Origin: Syntrophobacteraceae bacterium
GTDB lineage: Bacteria; Desulfobacterota; Syntrophobacteria; Syntrophobacterales; Syntrophobacteraceae
NCBI GenBank assembly: GCA_013314815.1
Contig: JABUEY010000024.1
Coordinates: 1-37,147 of the forward strand
Direction: 5' to 3'
Length of the DNA: 37,147 nt
Part shown: positions 30,698 through 37,147 of the stretch, piece after piece
How positions within the stretch are numbered: the stretch's first letter is position 1
Layout of the letters: each line of letters begins with the position of its first letter
The notes under the pieces: generated by a model
The model's input: only the letters and a program-made list of their open reading frames with translations
What the model was told of the DNA's origin: nothing
The model's database searches: none
Made by a program: the position numbers and the translations under genes

Positions 30698-32818
30698 TCA
30701 GCGACAGCTCATAAACCCGGGGGGAACCCTGTCGCCGGAGATCAGGAAGTTCAGAAACGATTCCCCTTTTTCCGTCAGCACCGTGCCCTGCTTGGTGGAT
30801 CCGACGTGAATGAGGCCGGCATGTCTCAGGATCTTCAAGTACGTCTTCATCCTTCCTTCCGTTACGAAATGATTGTGGTGCAGCAGTTCCTTCATCAGGG
30901 ATTTTCTGCCGTTGAGGGAACGCCTGCGGCGGCGCAGGGTGCTCAGGACACACAAGAGCGGCTCCAGGGGCGCCGAACTCCTCACGAGGTCTTCCATGAT
31001 GACACGGTGAGAATCCTCTTCCTTCGATTCCTGGCCGGGCTGAGTGATCAGGATGTCCGCCAGGCTTCCCGGCAGGTGCTCCGGTTCGACAACTCCTGCG
31101 CTCCTTGCAGAAATGCAGATGTATTCCGCCAGGTTGATCAACTCCCGCTTATTTCCCGGCCATCCGTAGCGCATGAAGCATTCCACGGCGGCAGGCGAGA
31201 AATCACGGTGGATTCCATACCGTTCCGTGAGGTACCTGTCGAGCAGGTACAGGATATCCTCCTTGTGATCCCTCAAAGGAGGAATCTCGAGAGGAAGAGT
31301 GTTCAGCCTGTAGTAAAGATCCTTTCTGAATTTGCCTTCCTGCATGGCCTCGTTCAGGTTCCGGTTGGTGCCGGCGATGATGCGAACATCGACGGGGGTG
31401 ATTCCACTGCCGCCCACCTTCATGATCTCCTTTTCCTGGAGGACTCTCAGGAGCCTGGACTGGACATTGAGGGGAGCATCTCCGATTTCATCCAGAAAGA
31501 TCGTTCCGCCGTGAGCCTGTTCGAAATAGCCTGTTTTTCCGCTCTTTTTCGCACCCGTAAAGGCACCGGGATCATACCCGAACAGTTCGCTTTCGATGAG
31601 CCCCTCCGGAATCCCGGCGAAATTCACCGCCACAAAAGGCCCCTCCCGTCGAGGGGAACTGCCGTGGATCGCGTGAGCGAAAAGCTCCTTCCCCGTTCCG
31701 CTCTCGCCGGTAATGAGAATGTTCTTCTCCGTCGTGGCAAAGCTCAGGGCCTTGTCCTTCAGCTCCCGGATCACCCGGCTGTTCGTCCAGATTTCGTCGA
31801 AACTGTACTTGGTGATGTATCCCTTCCGGGCCAGGCGCAGTCTTACGTCCTTTTCCAGCCGCTGGATGCGCGCGATCTCCCGAAAGGTGTAGATATGCCT
31901 GACGACGTTTTCGCTCGTTACGGGGATCTTCTGGATGAGCACCTGCTTGCTGTCGTATTCGTAAATGGACGAAGAACGGAAATCTTCGTGAGATTCATCC
32001 ATCAGGTTCGTGGTATGCTTGAAAACCGACAGCAGTTCATAGATGTTCGAAGACAGCAGCGCTTCGGTGCTCGTCCTCAAAAGCCTGGCCGCCGACTTAT
32101 TGGCAATGTCGATATCCCCCGCATCGTTGGCCGAAAGAAGGCCGTCCTCGAACTGGTCGAGGATGACTTCCTGGTACTTGCGCAGCAGTTCGGAATGTTC
32201 GAGAACAGCCGCCAGCTTGCGGCTGGATTCCATGAGGAAGTTGTGGGTGTAGGTCGCGTAGTTCTCCAGGTATCCCGGGTCCAGGTTCAGCGCGACCAGA
32301 AGCCGAAAGAACGAATGGATGCTGATGATCCGGGGGCCGATGTCGATCAGGTTTGGAATCCTCACCGGACACAAATGAAACATTCCCGGTGAAACGGCCG
32401 TGCCGATTTCCCTGTAATCGCGCCTGGATCCCCTCCAGTACGGCACGTAATCGATGTGAGTGATGCCGATGTTTCTCAGCGACTCGATGGTGTTCTCCGT
32501 GGCCGAGCGCGGATCATTCACCACCAGGACTTTCGTCCCGCGGGGAAGCATGAGCACCTTTTCGAGATTGTATCCCGTGATCAGCCGAGTCGGGGCAATG
32601 ATGACTGCATCCGGGTATATGGCCCTCACCCGCGGCACGAGAAACGCTCCGGACGTCATCACCACGTCGGTCGGAATCGGCTTCAGAAGCCCCTCCTCCA
32701 GGGACTGCCCGTATACCTTCACCTCACTGCCGATGATATTGTGGATGATGGCCCGCAGGAAATTGGTGACCTTCCTGTCCAGCGAGATGATCAAAAGGGT
32801 TTTCTTCTGTGCCGCCAT
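30698..32818 (-). CDS. Sigma-54-dependent transcriptional activator with unusual C-terminus
   Basis: The ATG at 32818 follows GAGG at eight bases; the product has 706 residues. Residues 1-200 form a sensory region (AAQKKTLLIISLDRKVTNFL, later EVKVYGQSLEEG), somewhat like PrpR/receiver-type folds but without a clear phosphorylation site. A PAS domain follows (about 215-310, ILDQFEDGLLSANDAGDIDI). The AAA+ domain has Walker A GESGTGKE (371-378), GAFTGA (418-423) for sigma-54 contact and GGTIFLDEIGDAP. The C-terminus lacks a Fis helix-turn-helix. It reads like a winged helix (LMKELLHHNHFVTEGRMKTY, then LIHVGSTKQGTVLTEKGESF). It is flanked by sigma-54 promoters for both neighbouring operons, so it is the likely regulator of the island. 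The signal is unknown. Confidence 0.93.
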   Translation of the reverse strand: MAAQKKTLLIISLDRKVTNFLRAIIHNIIGSEVKVYGQSLEEGLLKPIPTDVVMTSGAFLVPRVRAIYPDAVIIAPTRLITGYNLEKVLMLPRGTKVLVVNDPRSATENTIESLRNIGITHIDYVPYWRGSRRDYREIGTAVSPGMFHLCPVRIPNLIDIGPRIISIHSFFRLLVALNLDPGYLENYATYTHNFLMESSRKLAAVLEHSELLRKYQEVILDQFEDGLLSANDAGDIDIANKSAARLLRTSTEALLSSNIYELLSVFKHTTNLMDESHEDFRSSSIYEYDSKQVLIQKIPVTSENVVRHIYTFREIARIQRLEKDVRLRLARKGYITKYSFDEIWTNSRVIRELKDKALSFATTEKNILITGESGTGKELFAHAIHGSSPRREGPFVAVNFAGIPEGLIESELFGYDPGAFTGAKKSGKTGYFEQAHGGTIFLDEIGDAPLNVQSRLLRVLQEKEIMKVGGSGITPVDVRIIAGTNRNLNEAMQEGKFRKDLYYRLNTLPLEIPPLRDHKEDILYLLDRYLTERYGIHRDFSPAAVECFMRYGWPGNKRELINLAEYICISARSAGVVEPEHLPGSLADILITQPGQESKEEDSHRVIMEDLVRSSAPLEPLLCVLSTLRRRRRSLNGRKSLMKELLHHNHFVTEGRMKTYLKILRHAGLIHVGSTKQGTVLTEKGESFLNFLISGDRVPPGFMSCR

Positions 32819-33487
32819 GTGGAACCTCGCTACGGTCTTCGCGATCCGCCGTCTTTCCCCGTCCTTAGCGTTTTGCACAAGATGGCCGAAGTCTCTTTCC
32901 TGGTCAATCGGGATAATATGGCCATGAAATGTTTCCTAATCGTCCTGATTATGATTCCCTATTTTTGGATTTTGCTCAAGAGGAATCGGAATTCCATCCA
33001 AGGATCGGCTTGCCTTCGTCGCCGCCTGTTCGTTTCCCAAGACCCTGCAGTATCAGCCCGGCCGGCAACCACGCGGCCGATAACGGGCGCCGGCTTACCA
33101 AAGGGCATTTCCCCGGACATCACGCGCATCGCGGGTAGTGCAATTCCCGGGACGCCTGAACGAGGCCTTGTTCACAGGCCGAATCATCTGGGCGGAGTGC
33201 AGAGCCCTCCACGCAGGTGCGCCTCTTCGAACTTTCATATTTTTCGATCGGCTCCATCCTCCTCACTTCGCCGCGTTGTCTTCTCCCTGTTCGACACTCG
33301 GTTGCCGCAGTTTGGCACGTCTATTGCGTATTTCTTTTCCGGGATCCTGCCGGCAGTCATGTGTGTTTGTTGCCGACGGTGCGTTCGAACTGCGACTCGA
33401 ACATGACGGGATCCGAGGGCCGGGTTTTCTTCTTCACGCGGAATCATCTGAAAGTAGGGCACTCATATTCAGGAGAGGAATGCACCC
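32819..33487. other. Divergent regulatory region
   Basis: These 670 bases lie between the leftward activator and the rightward aminotransferase. They hold the sigma-54 promoter at 33313-33327. The activator binding sites should lie upstream of that promoter, but I could not pick out a clear inverted repeat. No gene is seen. Confidence 0.5.
33313..33327 (+). promoter_or_regulatory. Sigma-54 promoter of the aminotransferase operon
   Basis: TGGCACG (33313-33319)-N4-TTGC (33324-33327) matches the sigma-54 consensus exactly. Transcription would start near 33339, about 150 bases before the aminotransferase ATG. Confidence 0.9.
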
Positions 33488-34819
33488 ATGAACCGAATTC
33501 CGGGTAACGTGTTTCCGAGGCGCCTGGACAAGGCTTTGCCCATGATGTCCGGGGCGCAGGGAATCTGGTTTTTCGATGATCAAGGCAGGCGTTTCATGGA
33601 TGTCAGCGGAGGTCCGCTGGTGGTGAACGTCGGCCATGGGCGGGAAGAAATCGCGCGCGCTATCTATGACCAGGTGTTGCGGTGCGATTATGTCCACCCT
33701 ACCATGTTCACCACACAGCCGGTGGAAGAACTGGCCCGGGCTTTGGCCGCTCATGCCCCGCCGGGTGTTGAACGCTTCTATTTCCTTTCAGGGGGAGGTG
33801 AAGCGGTCGAAACGGCCATCAAGCTCGCCCGGCAGATCCACCTCGAAAACGGCCGTCATCAACGCTTCCGCCTGATTTCCCGCTGGAAATCCTACCACGG
33901 ACTCACTCTCGGAGCCCTGGCCGCAACCGGGCGCACCACGTTCCGGACCCCCTTTGCTCCCATGCTTACCGAAGTCGTGCACATTCCTCCCCCTTACTGC
34001 CTGCGATGCTCCTTCGGCCTTACCTATCCCGGCTGCAGCCTGCGCTGTGCCCTGGCCCTCGAGGAAGCCATCCAGAACACCGGGCATGAAACGGTTTCCG
34101 CCTTCCTTGCCGAAACGGTGAGCGGCGCCACGATAGCGGCTGTCCCGCCGCCTCCGGGCTATTTCGATCTCATCCGCGAGATCTGCGACCGCTACGAGGT
34201 TCTGCTCATCCTCGATGAGGTCTTGTGCGGATTCGGAAAGACGGGGCGGTGGTTTGCGGCGGAACGCTACGGAGTGGTGCCCGATATCGTGACCATGGGC
34301 AAGGGACTTGCCGGAGGGACCATCGCGCTTTCAGCGGTGGGAGTGCAGGGACAGCATTTCGATGCCGTATGCGGCGGCGGTGCCGGTTTCGTCCACGGGG
34401 GCACGTTCTCCCATCACAGCGTGGCCGCGGCGGCCGGCCTGGCGGTTATCGGCATCATGGAACGGGAACGACTGGTGGAAAGAGCGGATCGGCTTGGAGC
34501 AGACCTCGGCAGAAAGCTGAACGCCAGGTTCCTGAATCATCCGAACGTGGCCGAGATTCGTGGAGTCGGCTTTCTGTGGGGAATCGAATTCGTCAGGGAC
34601 AAGGCATCCCTTCAGCCGTTTCCACGGCGAGAAAAGTTCGTGGAGAGACTGTGGCAGAACCTGTTCAACCGCGGATTTCTTTTCTACAGGTCGACGGGCC
34701 TTGCCGGGATCGACGGAGACGCCCTGGTCATCGGACCTCCTTACATTATCGAGGAAGAACAGATCGACCTGATGATCGAAGCCCTCGAACGGGGAATCGA
34801 AGAAACCCTCGCTGGCTGA
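33488..34819 (+). CDS. Class III aminotransferase
   Basis: The ATG at 33488 follows AGGAGAGG. The 443-residue PLP enzyme has FLSGGGEAVETAIKLARQ, SYHGLTLGALAATG, LILDEVLCGFGKTGR (DEV at 243-245) and the PLP lysine at 272 (TMGKGLAGG). It belongs with the omega-aminotransferases that remove amino groups from omega-amino acids or amines. A four-Cys cluster, CLRCSFGLTYPGCSLRC (171-187), is an unusual insert that could bind metal. The product would be an aldehyde or oxoacid. The aldehyde oxidoreductase gene 68 bases downstream suggests an aldehyde. The substrate is unknown; beta-alanine, GABA, taurine and diamines are candidates. Confidence 0.92.
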   Translation: MNRIPGNVFPRRLDKALPMMSGAQGIWFFDDQGRRFMDVSGGPLVVNVGHGREEIARAIYDQVLRCDYVHPTMFTTQPVEELARALAAHAPPGVERFYFLSGGGEAVETAIKLARQIHLENGRHQRFRLISRWKSYHGLTLGALAATGRTTFRTPFAPMLTEVVHIPPPYCLRCSFGLTYPGCSLRCALALEEAIQNTGHETVSAFLAETVSGATIAAVPPPPGYFDLIREICDRYEVLLILDEVLCGFGKTGRWFAAERYGVVPDIVTMGKGLAGGTIALSAVGVQGQHFDAVCGGGAGFVHGGTFSHHSVAAAAGLAVIGIMERERLVERADRLGADLGRKLNARFLNHPNVAEIRGVGFLWGIEFVRDKASLQPFPRREKFVERLWQNLFNRGFLFYRSTGLAGIDGDALVIGPPYIIEEEQIDLMIEALERGIEETLAG

Positions 34820-34887
34820 GTATTCACCTTACCCGGAGCTGTGCGGAAGTGGATTCGAAGACAATCATTCATTGAGGGATGTGCATC

Positions 34888-36717
34888 ATGTACGGATGGA
34901 CAGGCAAGACCCTGAAAGTGGATTTGACCAGGGGCGAAGTCGAGGAAGAGGCGCTTGACCCTCGAATCGCCAGGAGCTTCATCGGCGGACGGGGGCTCGG
35001 CATCCATCGCCTGCTGAAGGATGTCGATCCGAAATGCGATCCGCTGGGGGAGCAAAACGCCCTGATTATGGCGGCGGGCCCCCTTACGGGAACAAAGGCT
35101 CCCACCGGGGCCAGGTACATGGTCATGACCAGGTCGCCCCTTACGGGGTCGGTGACCTGCTCCAATTCGGGAGGATTCTTCCCTGCGGAATTGAAGAAAG
35201 CGGGAGTCGACATGATCGTTTTCCGGGGAAAGGCCTCCGAGCCCGTTTACCTGCGCATCGACGAAGGGAAGGCGGAGCTTCGCCCGGCCGGCGGGCTGTG
35301 GGGTGGAACGACTCACGAGACGGATGCAGCCCTGCGCAGGGAGATGGGTGCGGACGCCCGCGTGGCCTGCATCGGGCCTGCGGGCGAGCGGGGAGTCCTT
35401 TTTGCCTCGATCATGAACGACCGGGACCGGGCCGCAGGGCGCTCGGGGGTGGGAGCCGTGATGGGTTCGAAGAATCTCAAGGCGGTGGCCGTGCGGGGAA
35501 GCAGGGACGTGCCCCTGCACGACCCTCGGGCCTTCGGAGACCTGGTCAAGAAGATCAACAAGCGATTCCGCGATTCCCTCAAAGGAGGCAAACATCCTCT
35601 CCACCTGCACGGCACCGCGGTCACCGTCATGGCGACCCAGAACTTCGGAGTCTTTCCCACTCGGAATTTCCAGCAGGGAACCTTCGACGGCTGGGAGGAT
35701 ATCCACGGAGAAACACTCACCCGCAAGTTTCTCGTGCGCCCGAAGGCATGCTTCAGCTGCCCCATCGGCTGCGGCCGTGTGACGAAGGTGGACGATCCGC
35801 GATTTCGGGGAGAAGGCGAGGGGCCGGAGTACGAGACGATCTACGCCATGGGGAGCAACTGCGGGGTGAGCAACCTGGCGGCGGTGACCAAGGCCAACTA
35901 CATCTGCAATGAAATGGGCATGGACACCATGACCATGGGTTCCACCATCGCATGCGCCATGGAACTGTTCGAGCGAGGATACCTGCCTGAATCGGATGTG
36001 GGCGGTCCCCTCCATTTCGGGGACGCCGATGCGCTGGTGGAACTGACACGCAAGACGGCCTCGAGGGAGGGCTTCGGCGATCTGCTCGCCCAGGGCAGCT
36101 ACCGGCTTGCGGAGCGTTACGGCCATCCGGAACTGGCCATGGTGAGCAAGAAACAGGAGTTTGCCGGCTACGATCCGCGGGGTGAGCAGGGAATGGGACT
36201 GGCTTATGCCACCTCGCCCATCGGAGCATCCCACATGCGGGGAGACCCGGCGTACATCGAACTGCTCGGCGTACCCATGCTGGTCGATCCCCTGAGTTGT
36301 GATGACAAGGCGGAAATTGTCAAAGACTGGCAGGACGTTTTCAGCATCATCGACTCTGCGGGGCTGTGCGTCTTCTTCTCCATAAGGAACCTGGTGACCC
36401 CCACCCGGGACATCCGTCCGCAGGGGATCATGGAACTGCTGAATGCGGCGACGGGAGCCGACTACGATCTCGCTGAACTCGTTCAGGCCGGGGAACGAAT
36501 CTTCAACGCCGAAAGGCTGTTCATGATTCGTGCGGGGTTTTCGGGCAAGGACGACTCACTGCCGCCGAGAATGCTCAAAGAGGCATTGCCCGATGGTCCG
36601 GGGCAGGGAAGCGTCTGCCGTCTTTCCGAGATGATCGAGGTATATTACCGGTTGAGGGGATGGGATCGAAACGGCGTTCCGACCGTCGAGAAGCTGAAGG
36701 AACTGGGGCTTGGCTGA
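34888..36717 (+). CDS. Aldehyde:ferredoxin oxidoreductase (tungsten enzyme)
   Basis: This 609-residue protein is an AOR-family enzyme that oxidises aldehydes to acids with ferredoxin, using tungsten or molybdenum on two pyranopterins. The start at 34888 (MYGWTGKTLKVDL) has GAGGGA upstream; an ATG at 34879 would add three residues. Motifs seen are GGRGLGIHRLL, GPLTGTKAPTGARY, RSPLTGSVTCSNSGGFF, GPAGERGVLFASIMNDRDRA, the [4Fe-4S] ligands CFSCPIGC (288, 291, 295) and a distal Cys in DSAGLCVF. It matches full AOR length. It lies between the aminotransferase and a MoaD-like gene, with which it shares a message. Confidence 0.95.
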   Translation: MYGWTGKTLKVDLTRGEVEEEALDPRIARSFIGGRGLGIHRLLKDVDPKCDPLGEQNALIMAAGPLTGTKAPTGARYMVMTRSPLTGSVTCSNSGGFFPAELKKAGVDMIVFRGKASEPVYLRIDEGKAELRPAGGLWGGTTHETDAALRREMGADARVACIGPAGERGVLFASIMNDRDRAAGRSGVGAVMGSKNLKAVAVRGSRDVPLHDPRAFGDLVKKINKRFRDSLKGGKHPLHLHGTAVTVMATQNFGVFPTRNFQQGTFDGWEDIHGETLTRKFLVRPKACFSCPIGCGRVTKVDDPRFRGEGEGPEYETIYAMGSNCGVSNLAAVTKANYICNEMGMDTMTMGSTIACAMELFERGYLPESDVGGPLHFGDADALVELTRKTASREGFGDLLAQGSYRLAERYGHPELAMVSKKQEFAGYDPRGEQGMGLAYATSPIGASHMRGDPAYIELLGVPMLVDPLSCDDKAEIVKDWQDVFSIIDSAGLCVFFSIRNLVTPTRDIRPQGIMELLNAATGADYDLAELVQAGERIFNAERLFMIRAGFSGKDDSLPPRMLKEALPDGPGQGSVCRLSEMIEVYYRLRGWDRNGVPTVEKLKELGLG

Positions 36718-36739
36718 GATTCCGGGGGGAGGTGCCGCC

Positions 36740-36973
36740 ATGCGCGTGGAAGTCCGCCTCTACGCCACTCTGAGAAGGTTTGGACCCGAGGACAATGCGC
36801 CTGTCATCCTGGATGTTCCCGAAGGAACTCGATTGATTCACGTAATCGAGTCCCTGGGTATTCCGGATGACGTGGAAAAGATCGTTCTTGTCAGTGGACG
36901 CCCGGCAGAACCCGATTCGGTCCTGAACGACGGGGACCGCATCGTCATGTTTCCTCCCGTTGCGGGGGGGTAG
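36740..36973 (+). CDS. MoaD/ThiS-like sulfur carrier protein
   Basis: The 77-residue beta-grasp protein starts MRVEVRLYATLRRFGPEDNA and ends DGDRIVMFPPVAGG with the C-terminal Gly-Gly that is adenylated and thiocarboxylated. GGGGGGAGG lies just upstream of the ATG at 36740; an upstream in-frame ATG at 36710 overlaps the AOR stop region. Such proteins supply the dithiolene sulfur of molybdopterin or tungstopterin. Its place 22 bases after the AOR gene suggests a pterin role specific to AOR. ThiS is the alternative, but no thiamine genes are near. Confidence 0.9.
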   Translation: MRVEVRLYATLRRFGPEDNAPVILDVPEGTRLIHVIESLGIPDDVEKIVLVSGRPAEPDSVLNDGDRIVMFPPVAGG

Positions 36974-37007
36974 GATACCGATTCAAGGCATCAGGGAGCT
37001 CGATTCA

Positions 37008-37076
37008 ATGCATTCGGCATGCAGGGAGTTCGAGGAGACGAGGCATACGCTCGTACGGGTGGACGGGATCAATTGA
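37008..37076 (+). CDS. Possible 22-residue small ORF
   Basis: The ATG at 37008 follows GGGAG at nine bases and encodes MHSACREFEETRHTLVRVDG plus two residues before TGA. It sits in the 125-base gap between the MoaD-like gene and the next CDS. There is no other support. The region also has an imperfect direct repeat (GGCATCAGGGAGCTCGATTC and GGCATGCAGGGAGTTCGAGG). Confidence 0.25.
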   Translation: MHSACREFEETRHTLVRVDGIN

Positions 37077-37098
37077 AAAACTTTGAGGGAGGAAGAAG

Positions 37099-37147
37099 AT
37101 GAGAGGAAAGAAGATGAGTATCCGGGTACTTGTCCTTGTCCTCGGCC
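37099..37147 (+). CDS. Start of an exported protein (truncated by the window)
   Basis: The ATG at 37099 follows GAGGGAGGAAGA. Only MRGKKMSIRVLVLVLG is visible, which looks like a signal peptide or membrane start. It lies on the same strand as the aminotransferase and AOR genes and may belong to that operon, for example as a substrate-binding protein. The family cannot be told. Confidence 0.6.
   Translation, partial: MRGKKMSIRVLVLVLG

Noticed and set aside
30536-32392. Open frame of 618 codons on the plus strand
   Set aside because: It is antisense to the sigma-54 activator, which has all AAA+ motifs; the start has no ribosome-binding site and the protein is featureless.
34741-36234. Open frame of 497 codons on the minus strand
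   Set aside because: It overlaps the aldehyde oxidoreductase in antisense and has shadow-like composition.

Overview
The window is GC-rich bacterial chromosome with dense genes on both strands. The content points to an anaerobic deltaproteobacterium (Desulfobacterota), most like Syntrophobacter and its relatives. It has a tungsten-type aldehyde:ferredoxin oxidoreductase with its own MoaD-like partner, a sigma-54 regulator with two good sigma-54 promoters, a biotin operon that carries fatty-acid-synthesis genes, a PAS-GGDEF-EAL signalling protein with a Cys-rich PAS domain, and a probable selenoprotein. The taxon is inferred from gene content, not from a search.

Layout. Positions 1-1432 hold the 3' part of carB. 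Positions 1433-4660 hold repeats, two small hypothetical genes and two exported proteins. Positions 4849-7407 encode a membrane-bound c-di-GMP enzyme. Positions 7600-10100 hold a repeat, a Tyr-rich secreted protein, an unknown protein and a zinc-ribbon membrane protein. Positions 10137-10562 encode a DUF1573 protein whose conserved Cys-Gly-Cys is read as UGA-Gly-Cys, with hairpins just downstream that suit a bacterial SECIS. Next come rsgA, a broken gene, a small membrane protein and a two-ATPase ABC protein of YbhF type without permeases. Repeats, a PilZ protein and a secreted DUF4091 protein follow. The DUF4091 gene appears to have a palindromic operator over its promoter.

Positions 19938-26681 form a biotin locus. 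One tightly overlapping leftward operon reads bioA, FabZ-like, FabG-like, ACP, FabF-like, second hotdog dehydratase, bioF. bioD diverges from it, and a BirA-type operator (GTCAACC-N15-GGTTAAC) lies between. The fatty-acid genes plausibly make the pimeloyl-ACP used by BioF.

Positions 27695-28993 hold a repeat interrupted by a decayed group II intron. Positions 29027-37147 hold a catabolic island: CoA-transferase A and B, a sigma-54 activator, a class III aminotransferase, the aldehyde oxidoreductase, a MoaD-like protein and the start of an exported protein. Sigma-54 promoters precede both the CoA-transferase pair and the aminotransferase. The enzymes fit a route from amine or amino acid to aldehyde, acid and CoA ester. 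The substrate cannot be told from the sequence.

A dispersed repeat recurs through the window. Four complete copies of a roughly 150-bp core with 15-bp inverted ends are embedded in larger copies that share outer end motifs. A second short repeat family has two copies.
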